Assembly (NCBI GenBank): GCA_030728545.1
Contig: JANQZQ010000114.1
Span: forward strand, 1 to 12,245
Reading direction: 5' to 3'
Length of the DNA stretch: 12,245 bases
From: Ilumatobacteraceae bacterium
GTDB lineage: Bacteria > Actinomycetota > Acidimicrobiia > Acidimicrobiales > Ilumatobacteraceae
Shown: in pieces, positions 1 through 7,048 of the stretch
How the letters are laid out: each line of letters begins with the position of its first letter
How positions within the stretch are numbered: the stretch's first letter is position 1
Position numbers and translations under genes: made by a program
The notes under the pieces: generated by a model
The model's database searches: none
What the model was told of the DNA's origin: nothing
What the model saw: only the letters and a program-made list of their open reading frames with translations

Positions 1-275
1 GGCAACTTCACCGAGCCCACGTCGGTAACCACCCCCGCAGTGCTGCGCAACATGGCCTGCACACCGTCGATGACCTGCGACACCGGTGTCGCCACGAACG
101 AAATCTCAGCGGTGGCGTCTACGCCACAACTGTCGATGATTCCACGCGAAAGTGCTTCGGCTTCACGCCCACTGCCGGCATCGCTACCCGAAACATGCCA
201 ACCCGACGCGCGCAGACCAGCGGCAACCGAACCCCCAATGAGGCCTAGCCCAAGGACATTTGCTCGCCTCGTCAC
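1..275 (-). CDS. tyrA: Prephenate dehydrogenase, N-terminal part (cut by the window edge)
   Basis: The first 91 codons are present; the rest lies beyond the left edge. The protein should oxidatively decarboxylate prephenate with NAD(P)+ on the route to tyrosine. Seen in the sequence: a Rossmann dinucleotide-binding glycine motif, GLGLIGGSVA, at residues 9-18; a likely cofactor-ribose Asp in GSD about 20 residues later; and VTDVGSVK near residue 84, a strand-turn typical of this family. The GTG start at 275 is the only sensible one, because the in-frame codon three positions upstream is the stop of rluB (284-282). The 6-bp gap and the lack of a Shine-Dalgarno site suggest translational coupling to rluB. 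In M. tuberculosis cmk follows rluB here; tyrA in this place is a difference. A related 3-hydroxyacyl or 6-phosphogluconate dehydrogenase fold is less likely given the VTDVGSVK motif. Confidence 0.87.
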   Translation of the reverse strand, partial: MTRRANVLGLGLIGGSVAAGLRASGWHVSGSDAGSGREAEALSRGIIDSCGVDATAEISFVATPVSQVIDGVQAMLRSTAGVVTDVGSVKL

Positions 276-281
276 GACATT

Positions 282-1004
282 TCAGCGTACGGCTAGCGAA
301 CGCACCTCTTGGGTGGTGAGTAGCCGCCACTCGCCGGGCTTCAATGCTGCATCAACGAGGGTGCCGATGCGGGTGCGCACCAGCCGATTCACTTCGTGCC
401 CGACCGCATCACACATGCGGCGCACTTGTCGATGACGCCCTTCGTGGATCACGATGCGCAATACCCCCGGCTGCACTTGGCCCACCTTGGCCGGCGAGGT
501 AATGCCGTCGTCCAACTCCACACCGCGACGCAACTTGTTGAGCGCAGTTTCAGGCACTCCATCTGGCCCGCAGCGAACGTGCACCAAATATTCTTTTTCC
601 ACGCCGAAACTTGGGTGCGTGAGGTGGTGAGTGAGCTCACCATCGTTGGTCAAGATGATGAGCCCTTCGGAATCCAAGTCCAAACGGCCGACCGGAAACA
701 CCCGCGGTTCGCTCGGCACCAACTCCACCACGGTCACGCGGTCGTGGGTGTCTTTCACCGTGGTGATCACGTTGTATGGCTTGTGCAACAAGTAGTACAC
801 GAGGTCTGGTCGCACACCAACAGCCACCCCGTCGACGGCCACTGCGTCGCGTTGCACATCGACTCGCCTACCGAGTTGAGCAGGTTCACCATTCACGGTC
901 ACCCGACCCTGTTCAATCAACTCTTCGCACACGCGACGACTGCCAAAGCCGCGCTGGGCCAACACTTTTTGTAGGCGCTCTCCGTCGACTGGTTCTGGGT
1001 TCAC
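282..1004 (-). CDS. rluB: 23S rRNA pseudouridine synthase, RluB/RsuA family
   Basis: This 240-residue protein isomerises a uridine to pseudouridine in rRNA. In the RluB branch the target is 23S rRNA helix 89 (U2605 in E. coli numbering), but the exact site is inferred. Residues 8-55 form an S4 RNA-binding domain (RLQKVLAQRGFGSRR). The catalytic domain carries VGRLDLDSEGLIILTNDG at about 105-122 with the catalytic Asp at position 109, and a later EGRHRQVRRM segment (188-197) typical of the RsuA/RluB/RluE/RluF group. The start is GTG at 1004-1002, overlapping the scpB stop as GTGA, so translation is probably coupled. No Shine-Dalgarno site is visible. The length is normal. The scpA-scpB-rluB order is widespread in Gram-positive bacteria and supports RluB over RsuA. 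Confidence 0.93.
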   Translation of the reverse strand: MNPEPVDGERLQKVLAQRGFGSRRVCEELIEQGRVTVNGEPAQLGRRVDVQRDAVAVDGVAVGVRPDLVYYLLHKPYNVITTVKDTHDRVTVVELVPSEPRVFPVGRLDLDSEGLIILTNDGELTHHLTHPSFGVEKEYLVHVRCGPDGVPETALNKLRRGVELDDGITSPAKVGQVQPGVLRIVIHEGRHRQVRRMCDAVGHEVNRLVRTRIGTLVDAALKPGEWRLLTTQEVRSLAVR

Positions 1005-1600
1005 GGCGTGGTATCAGGCACCACACGAAGACCTGCCTCCAACGCCTCGACGACGTTGGCATCTGGCACGAAGTCACTGATCGGTGGCAAGTTCTCTAAG
1101 GCATTGACACCGAGTCTTTCCAAGAACAACGGGGTGGTTCCATACATCACGGCCAAACCTGGGCCGTCGTCGCGCTCCAACTCGGTGATGTAGCCACGAG
1201 CTTGCAGGGTGCGCAACACCGACTCGGGGTCGACACCACGAATTGCCGAAATCTGAGTTCGCGAAATCGGCTGCTTGTACGCAATGATTGCCAGCGTCTC
1301 AAGCGCCGCAGCCGAAATGCGCGCTTGTTGCCCATCGAGGATGAAGCGCTCGACATACGACGACACCTCGGCGCGACTCTGCAAACGAAATCCGCCAGCC
1401 ACGCTGACCAGAGCAAAGCCATGCCCCGCTTCGTCGTAGGCCGCGGCCAGACGATTGCACAACACTTCGACTGTCGCGGTGGGTTGCTCCAACACCTGCG
1501 CCAACAACTTGACCGTCACGGGTTCGACCGCCACCAGCAGAATCGCTTCGAGCGCTTTTACGATCTCGGGATCGATATCGCCCTCTGTCACACGGGTCAT
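1001..1600 (-). CDS. scpB: Segregation and condensation protein B
   Basis: ScpB is the winged-helix (kite) dimer that binds ScpA and regulates the SMC condensin ring in chromosome compaction and segregation. The 199-residue protein has the diagnostic central stretch AALETLAIIAYKQPISR at about residues 98-114, RGVDPESVLRTL at 121-132, and YGTTPLFLERLG at 153-164, followed by the usual LP turn (ENLPPI). The ATG at 1600 is preceded by GAGAGG at 1612-1607 with a 6-nt spacer, so the start is secure. That ribosome binding site overlaps the scpA stop codon, giving co-translated partners with a 10-bp gap. The length is typical of the family and no oddities were seen. Confidence 0.96.
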   Translation of the reverse strand: MTRVTEGDIDPEIVKALEAILLVAVEPVTVKLLAQVLEQPTATVEVLCNRLAAAYDEAGHGFALVSVAGGFRLQSRAEVSSYVERFILDGQQARISAAALETLAIIAYKQPISRTQISAIRGVDPESVLRTLQARGYITELERDDGPGLAVMYGTTPLFLERLGVNALENLPPISDFVPDANVVEALEAGLRVVPDTTP

Positions 1601-1606
1601 CGTTTA

Positions 1607-1612
1607 CCTCTC
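1607..1612 (-). promoter_or_regulatory. Ribosome binding site of scpB
   Basis: Reads GAGAGG on the minus strand, 6 nt before the scpB ATG, and overlaps the TGA stop of scpA (1613-1611). It is one of only four convincing Shine-Dalgarno sites in the window, and it fixes the scpB start. Confidence 0.75.
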
Positions 1613-2384
1613 AGCCGTCATAGTTATCAATTGCTCCCATGTCATCGAACGTTGCATCAGCGTTCCACACCACTGCGATGTCGCCAAACCGCTCGGCTTG
1701 CACCAAGTCCACTCGACCCTGTTTAAAGAGTTCGAGCAGGGCCAAAAAGCGCACGACGACTTCGATTCGATCGGTGATGCCCTGCACGATGGTGCGAAAC
1801 GATGTTGGCCCACTCGTGGGCAGTGACAGCAACAACTCGTCAAGTGCATCGGCCACGCTGGCACGAATCGGGGCCACGTGAAACAAATCAATCGACACGG
1901 GCGCCTTGGGCTCGGTGGCTCGCAAATACGCACGCTGCAACCGCAGTGGCGTGACACCTTCGAGCATGTCGGGCATCAGCGACTCGAACCGCTCGTCTGG
2001 GCCAGCCAAGCGTGGTTGCGACAACTCGGCGCGCTCGATCAGGTGCTGCATCACGGCGGCTACGTCTTTGAACGTTTTGCAATCGAGTAGACGCGCCAGC
2101 AGGATGTCGCGTTCTTCCCAGAGTGCGAGTTCTTCGTCAAGGTCCCCGTCGTCGACCGTCGGCAACAGTCGCCTGGTTTTGAGGTCGATCAGGGTGGCCG
2201 CAATCAGCAAGAATTCGGTCGCCACTTCGAGGTCGAGTGATTCCATTTTGTCCAATTCGATGAGGTACGCCTCTACGATGCGACTGAGCGACACCTCATG
2301 GATATCCACTTCTTGCTGCAAAATCAGATGCAAGAGTAGGTCGAAAGGGCCCTCGAAGACCGGAGTAGACACCGCGTACGGCAT
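1611..2384 (-). CDS. scpA: Segregation and condensation protein A (kleisin)
   Basis: ScpA is the kleisin that bridges the two SMC heads and binds the ScpB dimer. The 257-residue protein shows the family N-terminus FEGPFDLLLHLI (10-21) with VDIHEVSLSRIVEAYL following, the helix EVATEFLLIAATLIDLK (53-69), and the C-terminal winged helix FLALLELFKQGRVDLVQ (213-229) then AERFGDI. The reading frame stays open upstream to 2558, but that part is antisense to trpS and lacks family similarity. The ATG at 2384 places the FEGPFDLLL motif at the normal distance. A GTG at 2372 is possible but would leave little before the motif. There is no Shine-Dalgarno site; instead a TACTCT hexamer ends 7 nt upstream, suggesting a leaderless transcript. 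It begins the scpA-scpB-rluB-tyrA operon. Confidence 0.95.
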   Translation of the reverse strand: MPYAVSTPVFEGPFDLLLHLILQQEVDIHEVSLSRIVEAYLIELDKMESLDLEVATEFLLIAATLIDLKTRRLLPTVDDGDLDEELALWEERDILLARLLDCKTFKDVAAVMQHLIERAELSQPRLAGPDERFESLMPDMLEGVTPLRLQRAYLRATEPKAPVSIDLFHVAPIRASVADALDELLLSLPTSGPTSFRTIVQGITDRIEVVVRFLALLELFKQGRVDLVQAERFGDIAVVWNADATFDDMGAIDNYDG

Positions 2385-2391
2385 TTGTACG

Positions 2392-2397
2392 AGAGTA
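2392..2397 (-). promoter_or_regulatory. Putative -10 element for a leaderless scpA transcript
   Basis: TACTCT on the minus strand fits the actinobacterial TANNNT pattern and lies 7 nt before the scpA ATG. That spacing would put the transcription start at or beside the A of the start codon. No good -35 is seen; the region 17 bp upstream reads close to CAAGTT. This is inferred from the sequence only. Confidence 0.45.
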
Positions 2398-2413
2398 CCG
2401 CTGCGCGCACGAG

Positions 2414-2419
2414 TAACTT
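2414..2419 (+). promoter_or_regulatory. Putative -10 element for a leaderless trpS transcript
   Basis: TAACTT on the plus strand fits TANNNT and lies 6 nt before the trpS GTG at 2426. With no ribosome binding site at a usable distance (GGGA is only 2 nt away), a leaderless trpS mRNA is likely. The -35 position would fall on the -10 of the divergent scpA promoter. Inference only. Confidence 0.42.
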
Positions 2420-2425
2420 GGGATT

Positions 2426-3412
2426 GTGGCTCGAGTCCTGTCATGCATCCAACCCACTGGTCACGTGCATCTTGGCAACTATCTGGGTGCACTACGCAAC
2501 TGGGTATCGGGCCAGCACGAGAACGATGTGTTTCACGGCATCGTTGACCTGCACGCATTCACCGTGACTGAAGGGCCCGGAGTACTGGGCGATCAGACGT
2601 TGTCGTTGGCCGCGATGCTTTTTGCCGTCGGCCTCGACCCCGATGTAGCAACCGTATTCGTGCAGAGCCACCTACCGCAGCATTCACAGTTGGCCTGGAT
2701 CATGGAATGCACGGTGTCGTACGGAGAACTCAGTCGCATGACGCAGTTCAAGGACAAGGCAGCCAAACGCGAAGCGGATTTTGTCTCGGCTGGTCTCTTT
2801 ACATATCCGGCGCTACAGGCCGCCGACATTTTGCTGTACGACGCCAACGAGGTGCCAGTCGGCGATGATCAACGACAGCACATCGAGATCACCCGCGACA
2901 TTGCCATCCGCTTTAATCATCGTTTTGGTGACACGTTCGTTTTGCCAAAGGCTGTTACACCCAAAGCCGGTGCGCGCGTCATGGACTTGCAAAACCCCGA
3001 AGCAAAAATGTCGAAATCGGCAAGTGGTGAAGCCGGCATCGTGTATCTGCTTGATGACCCAGCCGCCATAGAAAAAAAGTTCAAGCGTGCAGTCACCGAT
3101 AGTGGCAACGAAGTGGTCTACGACCGTGCCGCCAAACCTGGTGTGGCAAACCTGCTCGAAATTTTGGCCGCCGCCACGGCCAGCACACCCGAGGCAACCG
3201 CAGCTTCGTATACGCAATATGGGGCACTGAAAGCAGCCACTGGCGCAGCAGTCGCCGAGATGCTCTCACCAATTCGCCGGCGATACCACGAACTCATGAA
3301 CGACCGCGGCGAACTAGCGCGACTGGTACGACAAGGCGATGCCCGCGCTGAACTCGTGGCCGCCGCCACTCTGGCACGTGCCCACAACGCCATCGGCATG
3401 TTGCCGCGCTAA
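2426..3412 (+). CDS. trpS: Tryptophanyl-tRNA synthetase
   Basis: This class I aminoacyl-tRNA synthetase of 328 residues charges tRNA-Trp with tryptophan. The HIGH-type signature is HLGN at residues 15-18 inside TGHVHLGNYLGAL. The specificity and tRNA-binding core shows SRMTQFKDKA (103-112) and PVGDDQRQHIEITRDIA (144-160). The KMSKS loop is exact at 194-198. The C-terminal AVTDSG and KPGVANLLEI segments are also typical. The start is GTG at 2426, giving the usual short leader (RVLSxIQPTG) before the signature. Residue 7 is Cys (codon 2444-2446), where the families I recall have Gly in SGIQPTG; see findings. It is the only plus-strand gene between two minus-strand operons, divergent from scpA and convergent with the HD gene. 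Mycobacteria do not, as far as I recall, carry trpS at this locus. Confidence 0.97.
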   Translation: MARVLSCIQPTGHVHLGNYLGALRNWVSGQHENDVFHGIVDLHAFTVTEGPGVLGDQTLSLAAMLFAVGLDPDVATVFVQSHLPQHSQLAWIMECTVSYGELSRMTQFKDKAAKREADFVSAGLFTYPALQAADILLYDANEVPVGDDQRQHIEITRDIAIRFNHRFGDTFVLPKAVTPKAGARVMDLQNPEAKMSKSASGEAGIVYLLDDPAAIEKKFKRAVTDSGNEVVYDRAAKPGVANLLEILAAATASTPEATAASYTQYGALKAATGAAVAEMLSPIRRRYHELMNDRGELARLVRQGDARAELVAAATLARAHNAIGMLPR

Positions 3413-3420
3413 CCCTTCCT

Positions 3421-3882
3421 TTATATTGCGTCAGCACGTCGCAATGCAGCCACTAGCTGCGCATCACCTTGACCCCGCAGCAGCATCACTGTGATGGGGT
3501 CGCTACCTGCTTGTTCCAGCATTGCGACGCCAATTGTCTCGTGCTCGTGATAGCGACGAAACGCTGGCGTGCGCGGGCCGACGATCGTTGCCACGACTCG
3601 CATCACGGTGCCGAGCGGAGCCTGTGCTTTGCCAATGTCATGCAAGAGTGCAGCCCGCCGACCAGCGACTGGTGGCGCTACATCAAAAGCCTCGGCAACA
3701 AAGGCGTCAAAGCGCCTGAGCACGTGCAGTGCGTGTCGTTGATCAGGTGTAGAGAGTTGTCTGAACAGCTGCAACTCGGTCGGAGTCAGGATTGCAGCAA
3801 CTTCGTTCGCCTCAGCACTTCGCAGCGGCTGTGCAGCGGCTGCACCCACCAGGCGCTTGGCTAAATGCCAGGGTGATGTCAT
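3421..3882 (-). CDS. Small HD-domain protein (putative metal-dependent phosphohydrolase)
   Basis: This 153-residue protein has the HD-superfamily pattern: RHALHVLRRF (His50/His53), LLHDIGKAQAPLG (His81-Asp82), YHEHETIGVAMLEQAG (His112/His114) and a final Asp151 two residues from the end. Many actinobacterial small HD proteins have this layout (HDIGK, then LGTxxRVVAT, then YxxHExxG), usually with no known substrate. The segment where such proteins often have a His pair reads LLRGQGD here, so one metal ligand may be missing or replaced. The ATG at 3882 overlaps the xerD stop as ATGA, so it is the last gene of the xerD transcript and probably translationally coupled. Its TAA stop lies 8 bp from the trpS stop on the other strand. 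The function is not known and I do not assign one. Confidence 0.8.
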   Translation of the reverse strand: MTSPWHLAKRLVGAAAAQPLRSAEANEVAAILTPTELQLFRQLSTPDQRHALHVLRRFDAFVAEAFDVAPPVAGRRAALLHDIGKAQAPLGTVMRVVATIVGPRTPAFRRYHEHETIGVAMLEQAGSDPITVMLLRGQGDAQLVAALRRADAI

Positions 3883-4793
3883 CGTCGCACCGCGCGCGGG
3901 TGCGACTCGCGATACACGCTGACTAACAACTCGTCATCGACCTTGGTGTAAATCTGCGTGGTGCTCACCGAAGCGTGGCCCAACAGCTCCTGCACAATTC
4001 GCAGGTCGGCCCCGTGCACCAACATGTGCGTGGCGCACGAATGGCGAAGTGAATGCGGTGATACCTCTTCTTTGATTCCGGCAAGGGCTGCGTATTTACG
4101 CACGATGTGAAACGCTGCCTGGCGCGTCAAGCGCGTGCCGTGCACCCCCAAGAACACGGCATCGGAGTTGTCGCGTGACTTCCATCGTTTGGGCACGCGC
4201 ATTGTGCGCCCACCTTCGTCGAACCAGTCGCTCAGGGCTGCGTGGGCGCTGCGCCCGAACGGCACGATGCGTTCTTTGTTGCCTTTGCCCAACAGTCGCA
4301 CGAGTGAATCCTGCATGTCGATGTCTCCCAATGACAGCCCGCACGCTTCAGAAATGCGGGCACCCGTTGCATACAAGAACTCCACCAAGGCACGATCACG
4401 TCGGGCAAACGAATCATCACCAGTGATTGCAGCAATCAACAGCGTCACGTCGTCTTCACGCAACGGCTTGGGTAGACCACTCGGCACTTTCACGCCGTCG
4501 ACCAACGCAGCCGGGTCGTCGTCGCGCTCGCCTTCCACTACTAGGTACTTATGCAACATTCGCACAGCTGCAAATTGGCGGGCTACCGAACGAGCCGCCT
4601 TGCCGTGTTTGCGTAGGTAGGCCACGAAGGCTTCAACATCTCGACTCTGGGCGGTCAGTGAAGAAACGCGACGGGTGGCCAACCAGTCTTCGTAGTCGCG
4701 CAGATCACGCCGATAGGCCTCGATAGTTTTTTCGGCTCGACCTTGTTCGATTTGCAGCCACGCCAAGAATCGTTCGGCTGCCTCGAGCGCCAC
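3879..4793 (-). CDS. xerD: Site-specific tyrosine recombinase XerD
   Basis: XerD works with XerC at the dif site to resolve chromosome dimers. The 304-residue protein has an N-terminal SAM-like core-binding domain (about 1-95: FLAWLQIEQGRAEKTIEAY) and a catalytic domain with all expected residues: Arg146 in ATGARISE, Lys170 in GKGNKER, His247 and Arg250 in HSLRHSCATH, His273 in LLGHASVSTTQIYT and nucleophile Tyr282. The length equals that of chromosomal XerC/XerD, not a phage integrase. The start is GTG at 4793, preceded by GAGGA (4807-4803) with a 9-nt spacer; the gap to the Nudix gene is 6 bp. Its place directly after the Nudix gene matches Rv1700-Rv1701, which supports XerD over XerC. It is not linked to any mobile element here. 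Confidence 0.95.
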   Translation of the reverse strand: MALEAAERFLAWLQIEQGRAEKTIEAYRRDLRDYEDWLATRRVSSLTAQSRDVEAFVAYLRKHGKAARSVARQFAAVRMLHKYLVVEGERDDDPAALVDGVKVPSGLPKPLREDDVTLLIAAITGDDSFARRDRALVEFLYATGARISEACGLSLGDIDMQDSLVRLLGKGNKERIVPFGRSAHAALSDWFDEGGRTMRVPKRWKSRDNSDAVFLGVHGTRLTRQAAFHIVRKYAALAGIKEEVSPHSLRHSCATHMLVHGADLRIVQELLGHASVSTTQIYTKVDDELLVSVYRESHPRAVRR

Positions 4794-4799
4794 GTCGCG

Positions 4800-5384
4800 T
4801 TATCCTCGGCGCAGGAGCTGCTCGGTGAGGAGCAACCCAATCACTGTTTTGGCGTCGTCAATGACACCATCTGCCACCATCGCCAGCGCGTCAGGCAGGG
4901 CAACTTCTTCAATCGTCATGTGTTGTTCCTCAGGGCCGTGACGATCCACCTCTACCTGCTCGAGCGAGCGGGCCAAAAATAGCTCCACCTGCGAGTTGGA
5001 AATACCAGGTGCCGACACATGACACCCCAAACGTGTCCAGTCGCGGGCCGTCAAGCCGACTTCTTCGCGCAGTTCACGTTGGGCAGTCTCGAGTGCGGGT
5101 TCTTCTGACTGGTCGCGCATGCCGGCTGGCAGCTCGAGCGTGAGGCGATGCAAGGCCGGGCGATACTGGCGCACGAGCACCACGCGTGGGGCCTGTGCAA
5201 CATTGTGTTCTTGTAGCGCCACTACACCGACTGCCCCGGGCGAGGTGACAAAGCTGCGGGTAAATGTCGCGCCGTCTGGCCCGATGAACTTGCCTTGCAC
5301 CAACGACCACAACGCCCAGTCATGGATGCCCTTGATCGACTCTGTGACGAAGCCCCCGACGGGGCCGCTGGGGCGTTTGGGCAT
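4800..5384 (-). CDS. Nudix hydrolase, probable ADP-ribose pyrophosphatase
   Basis: This 194-residue protein likely splits ADP-ribose into AMP and ribose 5-phosphate with Mg2+. VRQYRPAL (71-78) followed by LELPAG (83-88) is the usual lead-in for ADP-ribose pyrophosphatases. The Nudix box runs from Gly88 to Leu111, with RELREEVGL at 103-111 carrying the metal-binding Glu residues. The first loop (Gly to first Glu) is one residue longer than the textbook box; from memory the Rv1700 family shares this. APGISNSQVELFLAR (124-138) matches the substrate-loop region of ADPRases. The position between pyrG and xerD matches Rv1700. The ATG at 5384 follows the pyrG TAA by 11 bp, with no clear Shine-Dalgarno site. 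The broad class is sure, the substrate less so. Confidence 0.88.
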   Translation of the reverse strand: MPKRPSGPVGGFVTESIKGIHDWALWSLVQGKFIGPDGATFTRSFVTSPGAVGVVALQEHNVAQAPRVVLVRQYRPALHRLTLELPAGMRDQSEEPALETAQRELREEVGLTARDWTRLGCHVSAPGISNSQVELFLARSLEQVEVDRHGPEEQHMTIEEVALPDALAMVADGVIDDAKTVIGLLLTEQLLRRG

Positions 5385-5395
5385 CGTGGCGCGAC

Positions 5396-7048
5396 TTAGC
5401 GCGCGTGCTCCACTGCCCCGCTCTGAGCATTCACCTGATTGACACCCAAGCGGTGAGTTCGGTATTCAAGCGCAGCCCCAATCAAGTCACGAAACAACGG
5501 ATGGGCTCGATCGGGGCGACTCTTGAACTCGGGATGCGCCTGAGTGCCGACCCAAAATGGATGCTCCTCAAGTTCGATGAACTCCACCAAGCGCTTGTCA
5601 GGCGAAGTGCCACTGCACAAAAATCCGGCTTCTTCGAAGCGCGCGCGGTATGCGGAGTTGAACTCATAACGATGGCGGTGCCGCTCGCTCACCACCGGCT
5701 CGTTGTAAGCCTTGGACACTTTTGAACCTGGTTGCAACACGGCGTAATAAGCACCGAGTCGCATCGTGCCACCTTTGTCAGTGACTTCTCGTTGGTCATT
5801 CATCAAATCAATAACTGGATGCGGTGTAGCCGGATTGAACTCGGTGGAATTGGCGTCATCGAGCCCGAGCACGTTACGCGCAAACTCCACAGTCATTACC
5901 TGCATGCCAAGACATAGCCCCAAGCACGGCACACCGTGTTCACGCGCGTATCCAGCGGCCCGAATTTTGCCTTCAACGCCACGCGGCCCAAAGCCACCCG
6001 GAATCACAATCCCATCCAAACTGGTCATGCGATCATCAGCGAGCAGACCTTCGACTTCTTCGGCCTGGATCCATTCAATTTCTACCTTTGCCCCATGATG
6101 AAACCCGGCGTGACGCAGCGACTCGGCAACCGACAAATAGGCATCGTGCAAATCGACGTACTTGCCGATGAGGCCAATGCGTACGGGCGATGTGGCTGCT
6201 TCAACACGTGCGACCAACGCCTGCCATGGCGACAAGTCAAGCTCGCGCTCGATGCGCAAGGTTTCGCACACCACGGTGTCAAGACCCTCATCGTGCAAGA
6301 TCAACGGCAACTCATAGATGTTGCCCACGTCGGCGGCATTGATCACATTGCGTATCGGCACGTCGCACTGACCTGAAATCTTTCGCTTCAATCCATCCGA
6401 CAGCGGCTGGTCACTGCGACACACGATTACGTCGGGTTGAATACCGCGACTGCGCAGTTCGGTGACGCTGTGTTGTGTGGGCTTGGTTTTTTGCTCACCA
6501 CTCGGGCCGATGAACGGCACCAAGGTGACGTGGATGTAGCACACATTGTCGCGACCCACTTCGTTGCGCCATTGCCGAATGGACTCCAAGAACGGCAGAA
6601 TCTCGATGTCACCCACGGTGCCACCGACTTCGGTGATCATGACATCAACGTCTTCGGTGGTGATGCGCTGAATTCGACGTTTGATCTCGTCAGTGACGTG
6701 CGGAATGACTTGCACCGTGCGCCCGAGGTAATCCCCGCGGCGTTCGGCGGCCAGAACAGCCTGATAAATCGAACCCGTCGTGGCGTTTGACGACCGGGTG
6801 AGGTTTTCGTCGATGAACCGCTCGTAGTGACCGAGATCCAAATCGGTTTCACCACCGTCGTCGGTGACGAACACTTCGCCGTGTTCAAACGGATTCATCG
6901 TGCCCGGGTCGATGTTGATGTACGGATCCAGTTTTTGCATGGTGACGCGCAAGCCACGCATCTTGAGCAAGCGACCGAGTGACGAAGCAGTGAGACCTTT
7001 ACCGAGGGCGCTGGCTACACCGCCTGTGACGAACACATGCTTTGCCAC
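5396..7048 (-). CDS. pyrG: CTP synthase
   Basis: PyrG makes CTP from UTP, ATP and glutamine. The 550-residue protein has the N-terminal synthase domain, with KHVFVTGGVASALGKG (P-loop, 3-18), then the allosteric and CTP-binding segments DPGTMNPFEHGEVFVTDDGG (47-66) and EVGGTVGDIEILPFLE (140-155). A class I glutaminase domain follows (about 290-535), with GGFGPRG (351-357), nucleophile Cys379 in GLCLGMQ, and His505/Glu507 in AHPEF. The catalytic triad is complete. The frame is open up to 7096, but the GTG at 7048 is preceded by GGGAGG with a 6-nt spacer and matches the usual KHVFVTGG start, so it is chosen. It follows recN after 72 bp, the largest gap in the minus-strand run. In mycobacteria two genes (Rv1697, Rv1698) lie in this gap; they are absent here. 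Confidence 0.98.
   Translation of the reverse strand: MAKHVFVTGGVASALGKGLTASSLGRLLKMRGLRVTMQKLDPYINIDPGTMNPFEHGEVFVTDDGGETDLDLGHYERFIDENLTRSSNATTGSIYQAVLAAERRGDYLGRTVQVIPHVTDEIKRRIQRITTEDVDVMITEVGGTVGDIEILPFLESIRQWRNEVGRDNVCYIHVTLVPFIGPSGEQKTKPTQHSVTELRSRGIQPDVIVCRSDQPLSDGLKRKISGQCDVPIRNVINAADVGNIYELPLILHDEGLDTVVCETLRIERELDLSPWQALVARVEAATSPVRIGLIGKYVDLHDAYLSVAESLRHAGFHHGAKVEIEWIQAEEVEGLLADDRMTSLDGIVIPGGFGPRGVEGKIRAAGYAREHGVPCLGLCLGMQVMTVEFARNVLGLDDANSTEFNPATPHPVIDLMNDQREVTDKGGTMRLGAYYAVLQPGSKVSKAYNEPVVSERHRHRYEFNSAYRARFEEAGFLCSGTSPDKRLVEFIELEEHPFWVGTQAHPEFKSRPDRAHPLFRDLIGAALEYRTHRLGVNQVNAQSGAVEHAR

Noticed and set aside
396..974. Plus-strand open frame of 192 codons opposite rluB
   Set aside because: It lies fully opposite rluB, which has clear catalytic motifs; no recognisable domain in the shadow frame.
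1906..2547. Plus-strand open frame of 213 codons opposite scpA
   Set aside because: Serine/arginine-rich low-complexity translation opposite a well-supported gene and overlapping trpS; a shadow frame.
2385..2558. Upstream extension of scpA by 58 codons
   Set aside because: It runs antisense through the trpS start and shows no ScpA similarity; the ATG at 2384 gives the normal family N-terminus.
3425..3445. Hairpin after trpS as an intrinsic terminator
   Set aside because: Only 6 bp of stem with a 9-nt loop and no T tract on either strand; kept as a remark in the findings only.
3879..4793. xerD as part of an integrated mobile element
   Set aside because: Length, catalytic residues and neighbours match chromosomal XerD; no attachment sites, tRNA or phage genes nearby.
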